From a bacterium (GTDB lineage: Bacteria; Actinomycetota; Actinomycetes; Actinomycetales; Actinomycetaceae), in contig JAUNRP010000109.1 of the NCBI GenBank assembly GCA_030544165.1, positions 1-6,660 on the forward strand: a stretch of 6,660 bases of DNA. The letters are read 5' to 3'. The notes below the pieces were generated by a model, which was not told where the DNA came from, searched no databases, and was given only the letters and a program-made list of their open reading frames with translations. Every line of letters starts with the position of its first letter. The first letter of the stretch is position 1. Below, in pieces: positions 1 to 4,996 of the stretch. The position numbers and the translations under genes are program-made.

Positions 1-47
1 CATACCGGAGGGGAAGAGGGAGGAGGACCTGAGATTACGCGAATGAC

Positions 48-61
48 ATAATGTACATTAT
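48..61. repeat. Perfect 14-bp AT-rich palindrome (TGTACA core)
   Basis: The sequence ATAATGTACATTAT reads identically on both strands and has only two G/C pairs in a high-GC region. It lies just past the 3' end of vapC. A TGTACA core flanked by AT-rich arms is known from operators of YefM/Phd-type antitoxins, so this may be the operator of a gene lying left of the window, or a relic of one. No gene start follows it on the plus strand: the two nearby ATG codons run into stops at once. It lacks the GC stem and T-run of an intrinsic terminator. The palindrome is seen directly; the operator role is inference. Confidence 0.6.
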
Positions 62-79
62 CGGATAAACCCTAGGCCT

Positions 80-481
80 TCATCTCGCCCGCAGGTCGAT
101 CGTCTGCAGCCCCGTGGCCGCTGCAATGTACTCGAAGTCGGCATCACGGTGCGCGACCGCGACTCCGTGCCTGAGTGCGATGGCGGCGATCAGGCAATCT
201 TGGAGAGATCTCGGTGGATGTCCGCTGGCACGAGACGCTTGGAACACGTCTGCCGCACCTCGGTAGTCCAGTCCAGGTTCGACTCGCAGCCACTTCTGAC
301 TGAGGAGAAGCCTCTCAATCCCGGCTGAGCGTCGCCCCGGCGCTGCCCCTGCGACCAATTCCATCAGGATCGGCTCGGAGGTCGCGAGTTCCCCAAGACC
401 TTCCCGAACGTAGTCAGAGGCGATCGTTCCCGTGCCCCGTAGGAATTCGATCCATAGCGAGGTGTCAACCAGCACGGTCAC
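80..481 (-). CDS. vapC: VapC-type PIN-domain ribonuclease toxin
   Basis: This 133-residue protein has the length and layout of a VapC toxin, a Mg2+-dependent endoribonuclease that in studied members cuts tRNA or rRNA and is held inactive by VapB. The PIN acidic residues are in place: D6 in [13 protein letters not shown]41 in [11 protein letters not shown]95 in [10 protein letters not shown], and D113/D115 in AHRDADFE near the end. The motif order and the near-terminal RDADF are typical of the family. The start is a GTG whose GTGA overlaps the vapB stop codon by 4 bp, so translation is probably coupled. A weak GGAG lies 10 bases upstream, inside vapB. All catalytic residues are intact and no truncation is seen, so an active toxin is expected. 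The target RNA cannot be read from the sequence. Confidence 0.93.
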   Translation of the reverse strand: MTVLVDTSLWIEFLRGTGTIASDYVREGLGELATSEPILMELVAGAAPGRRSAGIERLLLSQKWLRVEPGLDYRGAADVFQASRASGHPPRSLQDCLIAAIALRHGVAVAHRDADFEYIAAATGLQTIDLRAR

Positions 482-687
482 AGTGCGGCGACTCCGTCAC
501 TGCGCATTGCATGGAGATCCCCGTCCCAGCCCGAGCCCTCCATGGCGCGCATCTCGTCCAACGTCATCACCGGGCCGACCAGGCGCCTCAGCGCGAAATC
601 GACGGCCTCACGCTTGGTCCCCAGGCCGTAGCGGTGCATTGCTTCGCGGACGAGTTCATCGTCAATGTCAATGTTGGTGCGTGCCAT
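478..687 (-). CDS. vapB: VapB-type antitoxin
   Basis: This 69-residue protein sits directly upstream of vapC and overlaps it by 4 bp, the standard antitoxin-first order. Residues 1-40 look like the DNA-binding part of VapB antitoxins (PF09957-like, ribbon-helix-helix type): [10 protein letters not shown] gives the beta strand and first helix, and [14 protein letters not shown] the second helix. The C-terminal half, with [14 protein letters not shown], matches the toxin-binding tail, which normally wraps the PIN active site. Family members bind their own promoter, alone or with VapC. The ATG at 687 has no Shine-Dalgarno sequence, but TAATCT lies 6 bases before it, so a leaderless mRNA is likely. 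Repeated TTGGTG half-sites cover the start codon and are candidate operators. Confidence 0.92.
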   Translation of the reverse strand: MARTNIDIDDELVREAMHRYGLGTKREAVDFALRRLVGPVMTLDEMRAMEGSGWDGDLHAMRSDGVAAL

Positions 688-705
688 ACACCAAGATTAC
701 ACCAA
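674..705 (-). promoter_or_regulatory. vapB leaderless promoter with repeated TTGGTG half-sites
   Basis: Read on the minus strand, TAATCT (699-694) fits the TANNNT -10 pattern and is followed by 6 bases and then the vapB ATG, so transcription could start on the A of the start codon. No good -35 is seen. The plus strand carries ACACCAA at 688-694 and again at 699-705, 11 bp apart, plus TTGGTG in inverted orientation at 674-679 inside the gene. The -10 element lies between or within these half-sites, as expected for autorepression by a VapB or VapBC complex. The repeats are seen directly; binding is inference. Confidence 0.5.
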
Positions 706-728
706 CCTGAACCTGCCAGCATGAGCTC

Positions 729-971
729 TTATCGGCCGAAGCGCTGTTGTGCGGCCTGCCGGCTTGTGTCGAGTGCCGCTCCGATGATGGCCCATGAATC
801 GCCAGCCCGCCGTGCTGCATCCACGGCGTCACGCAGATCCTGCTCGGCCACCGCCAGATTCTGGCGTGCGGCGAGAATCCGGCGGAAGTGAGCCGCGTCC
901 CGGGCAGGGTGGCTCGGAACATCTAACTGATCGAGACCTGAGTGATCATGGTCCGTCTTAAGCTCTTCCAT
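729..971 (-). CDS. Small HTH-like protein, function unknown
   Basis: This 80-residue protein has an acidic, disordered-looking N-terminus (1-25), a long helix rich in Ala, Arg and Asp (about 28-57), and then a helix-turn-helix-like end: SWAIIGAAL (59-67) followed by SRQAAQQRFGR (70-80). That pattern, a helix with GDSWAxIGxAL and then SRQAAxxRF, recurs in small actinobacterial proteins and resembles sigma region 4 or simple HTH recognition helices, so DNA binding is plausible. The ATG at 971 is supported by AGGGGA at 983-978, six bases upstream. It is the first gene of a minus-strand row with vapBC; the 41-bp gap to vapB holds the vapB promoter, so cotranscription is possible but not required. 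It may be unrelated to the toxin-antitoxin pair. Confidence 0.75.
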   Translation of the reverse strand: MEELKTDHDHSGLDQLDVPSHPARDAAHFRRILAARQNLAVAEQDLRDAVDAARRAGDSWAIIGAALDTSRQAAQQRFGR

Positions 972-1030
972 TTGTTGTCCCCTGATCGCAGGTAGTCACA
1001 ACTTTGCGCTGCTGAGGTCGCCACCTCCAC

Positions 1031-1078
1031 TTGTCAATCCTGCCTTGACGGTGGTGCGTTGTCAAGAGTCGGTTGACG
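1031..1078. promoter_or_regulatory. Two GTCAA-N7-TTGAC dyads 28 bp apart
   Basis: Two 17-bp interrupted palindromes with perfect 5-bp arms lie at 1033-1049 and 1061-1077. Each is preceded by TT and followed by G, so TTGTCAA-N7-TTGACG occurs twice at an exact 28-bp offset while the 7-bp centres differ. Equivalently, TTGWC boxes start at 1031, 1045, 1059 and 1073, every 14 bp. They lie between the divergent HTH-like and reductase genes. Conserved arms with free spacers are what a dimeric repressor or activator site looks like. On the minus strand, TTGACA (1065-1060) is followed 17 bp later by CAGGAT (1042-1037), a weak candidate promoter for the HTH-like gene that would overlap both dyads. The regulator is unknown. 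Confidence 0.55.
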
Positions 1079-1207
1079 ATCGACTCCCCGCACCTACGCC
1101 TCTCGAGGAGGGATATCCAGGTCGAATGGGCCATCGGAAGGTGCAGTGAATCGTGTGTGGTCCCGCTTGCTGTCGCACTCCCGCATGGCGAGATGGGCAC
1201 GCTCCCG

Positions 1208-1213
1208 TACCGT
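1208..1213 (+). promoter_or_regulatory. Candidate -10 of the reductase gene (leaderless)
   Basis: TACCGT fits TANNNT and is separated from the ATG at 1220 by 6 bases, the same geometry as at vapB. No purine-rich Shine-Dalgarno sequence lies in the expected place, so a leaderless transcript is the simplest reading. No convincing -35 is seen. This element also supports choosing the start at 1220. Confidence 0.45.
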
Positions 1214-1219
1214 GGATCC

Positions 1220-2557
1220 ATGACTTCTGGAATGTGGGCCGGCGCAGCCGCCATCAGCGCGGATCGCCGCAATCGGGCGAGGACGATCCTCCTCATCCTC
1301 ATCGCGGTGACGTCACTGCTCCCCCTCGCGTTCGTCTCCCCCGAGGACGCCTCCCTCCAGGTGAACGTGTACAAGTACCTCGCCAAGATCGGCGCCTTCC
1401 TCGGCAGCATGTTCATGATCTGGCAGTTCTTGCTCGGCTTCCGCGGCGTGGTATCGAGAATTCTCCCCGACCTCGAGTGGGTCGTGGATATCCATAAAAA
1501 GCTCGGTCAGTTCGGTGTGCCCCTCATTCTTCTCCACCCGATATTTATCGGGCTGTTCTATCTGGAGAATGAGGGTGTTAATATTTTTGCGCTCGATTTA
1601 TCTGAAAGATTCTCGCAGCTTGTTCTCCTCGGAATAATTCTGATAACGATCGTCGCATTCATATTCGTGACAAGCGCATTCTTCAGGGAGAAGCTCGGCT
1701 TCTATCCCTGGCTCTACACCCACCTCTCGTCCTACCTCGTTCCGCCGCTGCTGTTCGTCCACAGCTTCCTGCTCGGTCCTACCATCCAGGGCACCTTCGT
1801 GCAGTACTACTGGTGGTTCCTCACCGCGCTGGTGGCAGTCCTCTACGTGTACCGGCTCCTGCACAAGCTTGGGGTCTTCTCCGCTCGCTACACCGTCGCC
1901 GAAGCCCGCGAGGTGGGAGACGGAACCACCGAGGTACGCATGGAGCCCGCTGGTAGGAGAATCACCCCGGATCTCGGCCAGTTCATCTATCTCCGTCACT
2001 CCCTCGGAGAGAACAGCCACCCCTACACGGTCTCCGCCTTTGATCCAGAGACGGGCGCGCTCGCCGTCACCGCCAAGGAACAGGGACCGCAGACTTCACG
2101 GCTCCAGGACGCCGCCACAGGAGACGAGATCATTCTCGATGGACCCTTCGGTGTCTTCACCCGGATCTCCCGGGCCACGGACCTGCCCCTCGTCATGCTG
2201 GCGGGCGGAATTGGGATCACGCCGTTTCGCCGAATCTGGCAAGAACTGGAACCGGCGGCAGATCGCGAGGCGCACGTGTTCTACGCGAACGAGAAAGAGA
2301 AGGAGATTTCGTACCGCGAGGAAATCGACTCCCTCCAACACATCAATGTCGTTCATGTGCTCAATGACGAGCCCGATTTCGAAGGAGAACACGGCGTTGT
2401 GACCGCTGAACTCCTCCGAAAGTACCTCGATCGAGATCTCGCCGAATACCAGTTCCTCGTCTGCGGTCCCCCACCCATGATCACGAGCCTCGAGGAGGAG
2501 CTCACCGAAGCGGGGGTTCCCGAACACCAGGTGGCGTACGAACTCTTCGCCTCGTAG
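1220..2557 (+). CDS. Ferric reductase-like flavocytochrome (COG4097 type)
   Basis: This 445-residue membrane protein joins a ferric-reductase-like transmembrane haem domain to an FNR-type FAD/NAD(P)H module. Six hydrophobic segments lie at about 22-40, 53-74, 96-115, 133-153, 170-186 and 195-212. Histidines H92, H106 (LLHP), H168 (YTHLS) and H181 (FVHSF) are placed to ligate two b haems across the membrane. The flavin domain (about 222-320) has HPYTVSAF at 267-274; the nucleotide domain (about 322-445) has GGIGITPF at 329-336 and CGPPPM at 415-420. There is no C-terminal 2Fe-2S domain. Electrons would pass from cytosolic NAD(P)H via FAD to haem and then to Fe(III), oxygen or a partner protein; the acceptor is not known. 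The frame is open from 1073, but the first 49 codons look non-coding and TACCGT supports the ATG at 1220. Codons for residues 108-150 are unusually AT-rich, with ATA four times and one TTA (1598-1600). Confidence 0.88.
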   Translation: MTSGMWAGAAAISADRRNRARTILLILIAVTSLLPLAFVSPEDASLQVNVYKYLAKIGAFLGSMFMIWQFLLGFRGVVSRILPDLEWVVDIHKKLGQFGVPLILLHPIFIGLFYLENEGVNIFALDLSERFSQLVLLGIILITIVAFIFVTSAFFREKLGFYPWLYTHLSSYLVPPLLFVHSFLLGPTIQGTFVQYYWWFLTALVAVLYVYRLLHKLGVFSARYTVAEAREVGDGTTEVRMEPAGRRITPDLGQFIYLRHSLGENSHPYTVSAFDPETGALAVTAKEQGPQTSRLQDAATGDEIILDGPFGVFTRISRATDLPLVMLAGGIGITPFRRIWQELEPAADREAHVFYANEKEKEISYREEIDSLQHINVVHVLNDEPDFEGEHGVVTAELLRKYLDRDLAEYQFLVCGPPPMITSLEEELTEAGVPEHQVAYELFAS

Positions 2558-2604
2558 GCGCACGCCCCGGGGGTAACCGGCCTTTTCGAGTGGCGCACCC
2601 TGCC

Positions 2605-2617
2605 CGTGTGGAACACG
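2605..2617. promoter_or_regulatory. Short dyad upstream of the DUF2231 gene
   Basis: CGTGTGGAACACG has perfect 5-bp arms around a 3-bp centre and lies in the 88-bp gap between the reductase and DUF2231 genes, about 30 bp before the start codon. It could be an operator. No TANNNT-type -10 was found in this gap, so the downstream gene may simply be read through from the reductase gene. Chance occurrence is possible at this length. Confidence 0.25.
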
Positions 2618-2645
2618 CTGGTGGTGATCGACGAAAGGAATCGCC

Positions 2646-3203
2646 ATGACCTCCGGCCCCCTCCACGAGTTCGCAGACGCCTTCGAGAAGATGCCCGGCC
2701 TCGATGGTCCGGTCAGCGTCTTCAATGATGCCTCCGAGAAGCTCACCGAGAACGAGGACCTCCGCGAGATCCTCTCCGGCTCCCGGATCGGCACCCACCT
2801 TCATCCCGGGATCGTCCACATGCCGATCGGCATGGCGGTGGGCGCCCTCGTCGTCGATCTGACCCTCGGAGACGAGGGCAACGCCGCAGCCGGAGTGCTC
2901 TCAGGGGCCACCCTCGCCACCGCTGTCCCCGCCATCGTCACCGGACTGGCCGACTACGAGCGCATCCCCAGTCACGAGTACCGCCGACTCGGCGCCGCCC
3001 ACGCGCTCGCCAACGTGGCGGCCAACACGCTGACCCTCGTCTCACTCGTGGGCCGGCTCGCGGGAGCACGCACCCTGGCACGTCTCACCCTGGCCGGTGC
3101 CGTCACCTCGTACCTTGTGGGCGGCCTCTTGGGTGGCCACCTCGCCCACTCCGAGGACTCCCCCACCGACGAGGCGAATCAGGACGAGTCCTTCCTCGAG
3201 TAG
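2646..3203 (+). CDS. DUF2231 four-helix membrane protein
   Basis: This 185-residue protein has an N-terminal soluble part (1-50, charged helices) and four hydrophobic segments at about 58-75, 83-101, 117-135 and 146-167, ending in a short acidic tail. It carries the family signature THLHPGIVHMPIG (50-62), then D71, GLADYE (100-105), AAHALAN (117-123) and GGHLAH (163-168). In many actinobacteria the same core, with HP near the first helix and GGHL at the last, is followed by a Rieske 2Fe-2S domain; here the protein stops without one. The repeated histidines H53, H58, H119 and H165 would suit haem or metal binding, which is inference. The start has a good ribosome site, AAAGGAA at 2634-2640, five bases before ATG. 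It lies 88 bp after the reductase gene on the same strand, consistent with a shared transcript and a shared redox role. Confidence 0.82.
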   Translation: MTSGPLHEFADAFEKMPGLDGPVSVFNDASEKLTENEDLREILSGSRIGTHLHPGIVHMPIGMAVGALVVDLTLGDEGNAAAGVLSGATLATAVPAIVTGLADYERIPSHEYRRLGAAHALANVAANTLTLVSLVGRLAGARTLARLTLAGAVTSYLVGGLLGGHLAHSEDSPTDEANQDESFLE

Positions 3204-3235
3204 GCCACGCCATCCACCGGCCCTCCCCACGGCGA

Positions 3236-3264
3236 TAGGCTCGAACCACATTCGTGCGAAGGAG
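3236..3264 (+). promoter_or_regulatory. -10 element and ribosome binding site of the SDR gene
   Basis: TAGGCT at 3236-3241 fits the actinobacterial -10 pattern. AAGGAG at 3259-3264 is a strong Shine-Dalgarno sequence six bases before the ATG at 3271. Together they predict a short leader of about 20-25 bases and fix the start at 3271, even though the frame stays open back to 3097. No clear -35 is seen. Confidence 0.5.
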
Positions 3265-3270
3265 CAACCC

Positions 3271-3939
3271 ATGACCGTCTATGCCATCGTCGGAGCCGGG
3301 CGGCAGCTCGGCGCCGCCTGCGCCCGCCGATTCGCCGCCGAGGGATTCGACCTCGCGCTCATCTCCAAGAACGAGGAGCGGGTGACCGCCCTCGCGGAGG
3401 ACCTTGCCGACGAGACCGGCGTCCAGGTGCGCGGTTATGCCGCCAACGTCCGGGACCACCGCTCGGTGGCCGCTGCCCTGGATCGAGCGGTCCAGGATCT
3501 CGGCCCGATCGAGGTCCTGCAGTACTCCCCCCTCCCCCAGAAGGAGTTCCTCCGCCCGGTGCTCGAGACCACGGTGGAGGACTACGCCGCCGCCATCGAG
3601 TTCTCCGTCTACGGAGCCGTGGCCGCCTGTCATCAGGTGCTGCAGGGCATGCGGGTGCTCGGCCGTGGGTCGATCCTGTTCATCAACGGAGGCACCGCCT
3701 TCAAGCCCCGCCCCAAGTTCGCGGGCACCACGGTGGCGTTCGCCGGGGAGACCGCCTACGCCCAGATGCTCCACGAGGCGCTCGAGCCGGAGAACATCCG
3801 GGTCCGCCAGCTCATCATTCCGGGCGGAATCGAGCCCGGTCACCCGGACAAGGATCCGGCCACCCTCGCCGAGACGATCTGGGAGATGCACGCCACCAGC
3901 ACCGAGTTCCGCACCTTCGCGATGGAGATGGACTACTAA
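3271..3939 (+). CDS. Divergent short-chain dehydrogenase/reductase-like protein
   Basis: This 222-residue Rossmann protein begins TVYAIVGAGRQLGAACARRF, giving the dinucleotide loop G8-A-G-R-Q-L-G14, followed by an acidic-helix pattern and the middle strands of the SDR fold. The usual NNAG is replaced by LQYSPLPQ (83-90). At the catalytic region, FINGGTAFKPRPKFAGTT (137-154), the expected Ser is Gly, and the YxxxK Tyr and Lys are Phe and Thr. PGGIEPG (184-190) corresponds to the PG loop after the last core strand. The cofactor site is therefore kept while the Ser-Tyr-Lys catalysis is not. It may bind NAD(P)H as a sensor or accessory protein, or use other residues; the substrate is unknown. The gene has its own -10 and a strong ribosome site, and ends 3 bp from the convergent serine hydrolase gene. 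Confidence 0.8.
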   Translation: MTVYAIVGAGRQLGAACARRFAAEGFDLALISKNEERVTALAEDLADETGVQVRGYAANVRDHRSVAAALDRAVQDLGPIEVLQYSPLPQKEFLRPVLETTVEDYAAAIEFSVYGAVAACHQVLQGMRVLGRGSILFINGGTAFKPRPKFAGTTVAFAGETAYAQMLHEALEPENIRVRQLIIPGGIEPGHPDKDPATLAETIWEMHATSTEFRTFAMEMDY

Positions 3940-3942
3940 GAG

Positions 3943-4935
3943 TCAGCGGCCCGCGCCGCCGTGGCTCCCGCCGCGCCCCTCCACCACCTCCGCGAGGAGG
4001 TCGAACCCGTGCCGGTCCACCACGCGGGCCGTGGCGGTCAGCAGCGCCACCGCGCACCCCGCTTCCCGATCCACGCCCATCCAGGAGGCGAATCCCCCGG
4101 TCATCCCGTTGTGCCAGGTGACCCGCCGCCCCTGGTGCTCCAGCGTGATCCACGCGGCGCCAATCTCCATGGCACCCGCCTTGGCCACCGGATCCAGTGC
4201 CCCAATGCCCGGGGCACTGCCATCCGCGAGGGCGCTCGCCAGCCGCGCGAAATCCCCGATCGTGGCGCGGATCCCACCCGCCGGAGCGAGCGCCTCGCCC
4301 GTCCACGCGTCGTGCGGCTTGCCCCCACTGCCACGCCCGGGCAGCGCGTTCTCCCCCAGTTCGGCCACCGAGGACGGCGCCGTGAACGTCGCGATCCCCA
4401 GCGGCTCCGCCACCCGCGCCCGCACCAGCTCGGGATACGCCACATCCCCCGCCGCCGAAGCCAGAGCGTGCCCGAGCAGTTGGAAGCCCAGGTTCGAATA
4501 CCGGAAGCGGGGCTTCCGCAGCCGCACTCCTCGCGCCGAATCGAGCAGCTCCTTCAGCGAGTCCCCGTACGGGTTCGCGCCCTTCCATATCATCCCCACG
4601 GTCCGCCGCACGTTCTCCCCGGTCAGGGGCACCGAGGGCAGTCCCGAGTGGTGCCTGGCGAGCGAACCCAGGGTGACGCCGGCGGCCGGGCACTCCTCCA
4701 GCGGGAGCAGCTCGCCCAGCCTCGTCGACTCGCTCACCTCCCCCCGCTCCAGCGCAACGGCGTACAGCAGCCCGGTCACACCCTTGGAGACGGAACCGAT
4801 CTCGAACTCGGACTCGGCAGCGGCACCCACGCTCGCCGTCGTCGTCCCGTCAGGGGTGATCACGGCGCCCGCTGCCACCGGATGACGGGCCCCCAGCACC
4901 TTCCGAAGTCGCATCTCGAGCTGGGCCGCGTCCAT
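3943..4935 (-). CDS. Serine hydrolase, class C beta-lactamase/PBP-like fold
   Basis: This 330-residue protein belongs to the beta-lactamase family PF00144. The active-site motifs are present in order: SxxK as S48-V-S-K51 in EIGSVSKGVTG, YxN as Y146-S-N148 in RFRYSNLGF, and HNG as W-H275-N-G in VTWHNGMTGGF. LARHHSGLP (92-100) and LAPAGGIRAT (216-225) are also typical of the family. The acylating Ser, the Lys and the Tyr are intact, so it should be an active esterase, peptidase or amide hydrolase. No signal peptide or lipobox is seen, so a cytoplasmic location is likely, which argues against a secreted beta-lactamase. The ATG at 4935 has no Shine-Dalgarno sequence but follows TAGACT by 7 bases. 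An upstream frame stays open to 5298 but reads as the complement of the kinase gene. Confidence 0.85.
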   Translation of the reverse strand: MDAAQLEMRLRKVLGARHPVAAGAVITPDGTTTASVGAAAESEFEIGSVSKGVTGLLYAVALERGEVSESTRLGELLPLEECPAAGVTLGSLARHHSGLPSVPLTGENVRRTVGMIWKGANPYGDSLKELLDSARGVRLRKPRFRYSNLGFQLLGHALASAAGDVAYPELVRARVAEPLGIATFTAPSSVAELGENALPGRGSGGKPHDAWTGEALAPAGGIRATIGDFARLASALADGSAPGIGALDPVAKAGAMEIGAAWITLEHQGRRVTWHNGMTGGFASWMGVDREAGCAVALLTATARVVDRHGFDLLAEVVEGRGGSHGGAGR

Positions 4936-4942
4936 ACGGGCG

Positions 4943-4948
4943 AGTCTA
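4943..4948 (-). promoter_or_regulatory. Candidate -10 of the serine hydrolase gene (leaderless)
   Basis: Read on the minus strand this is TAGACT, a TANNNT match, followed by 7 bases and the ATG at 4935. No ribosome site is present, so translation probably starts at or next to the 5' end of the mRNA. No good -35 is visible. Confidence 0.45.
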
Positions 4949-4960
4949 GGCGGAATTCGG

Positions 4961-4990
4961 TGGACCGATCCGCGGCCCCCATGCTTGGCT
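4961..4990 (+). promoter_or_regulatory. Candidate promoter of the kinase gene (leaderless)
   Basis: TGGACC at 4961-4966 matches TTGACA at four of six positions and lies 18 bp before TTGGCT at 4985-4990, which is 6 bases before the ATG at 4997. The -10 is imperfect (T instead of A at the second position). The spacing to ATG matches the other leaderless starts in the window, and there is no Shine-Dalgarno sequence. It sits within the 61-bp divergent gap shared with the serine hydrolase promoter. Confidence 0.35.
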
Positions 4991-4996
4991 GACCCC

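Noticed and set aside
1031..1086. 28-bp repeats as a small CRISPR array
   Set aside because: Only short arms repeat, the units are contiguous with no spacers of CRISPR length, and there are no cas genes.
1073..1219. 49-codon N-terminal extension of the reductase
   Set aside because: The extended part has no hydrophobic or family-like sequence, starts with TTG inside an operator-like dyad, and a -10 sits immediately before the ATG at 1220.
958..1416. Minus-strand 152-codon open frame
   Set aside because: It overlaps the start of the reductase, its promoter and the dyads, shows no domain, and has no ribosome site.
2567..2586. Terminator after the reductase gene
   Set aside because: CCGG-N6-CCGG gives only a 4-bp stem and the TTTT is two bases away and short; too weak to call.
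3097..3270. 58-codon N-terminal extension of the SDR-like protein
   Set aside because: It overlaps the DUF2231 gene in another frame, is low-complexity Pro/Ser/Arg, and a strong ribosome site precedes the ATG at 3271.
3404..4885. Long plus-strand open frame of 493 codons
   Set aside because: It crosses the SDR and hydrolase genes, is Arg/Ser/Pro-rich without domains, and both true genes have full motifs in other frames; a high-GC shadow.
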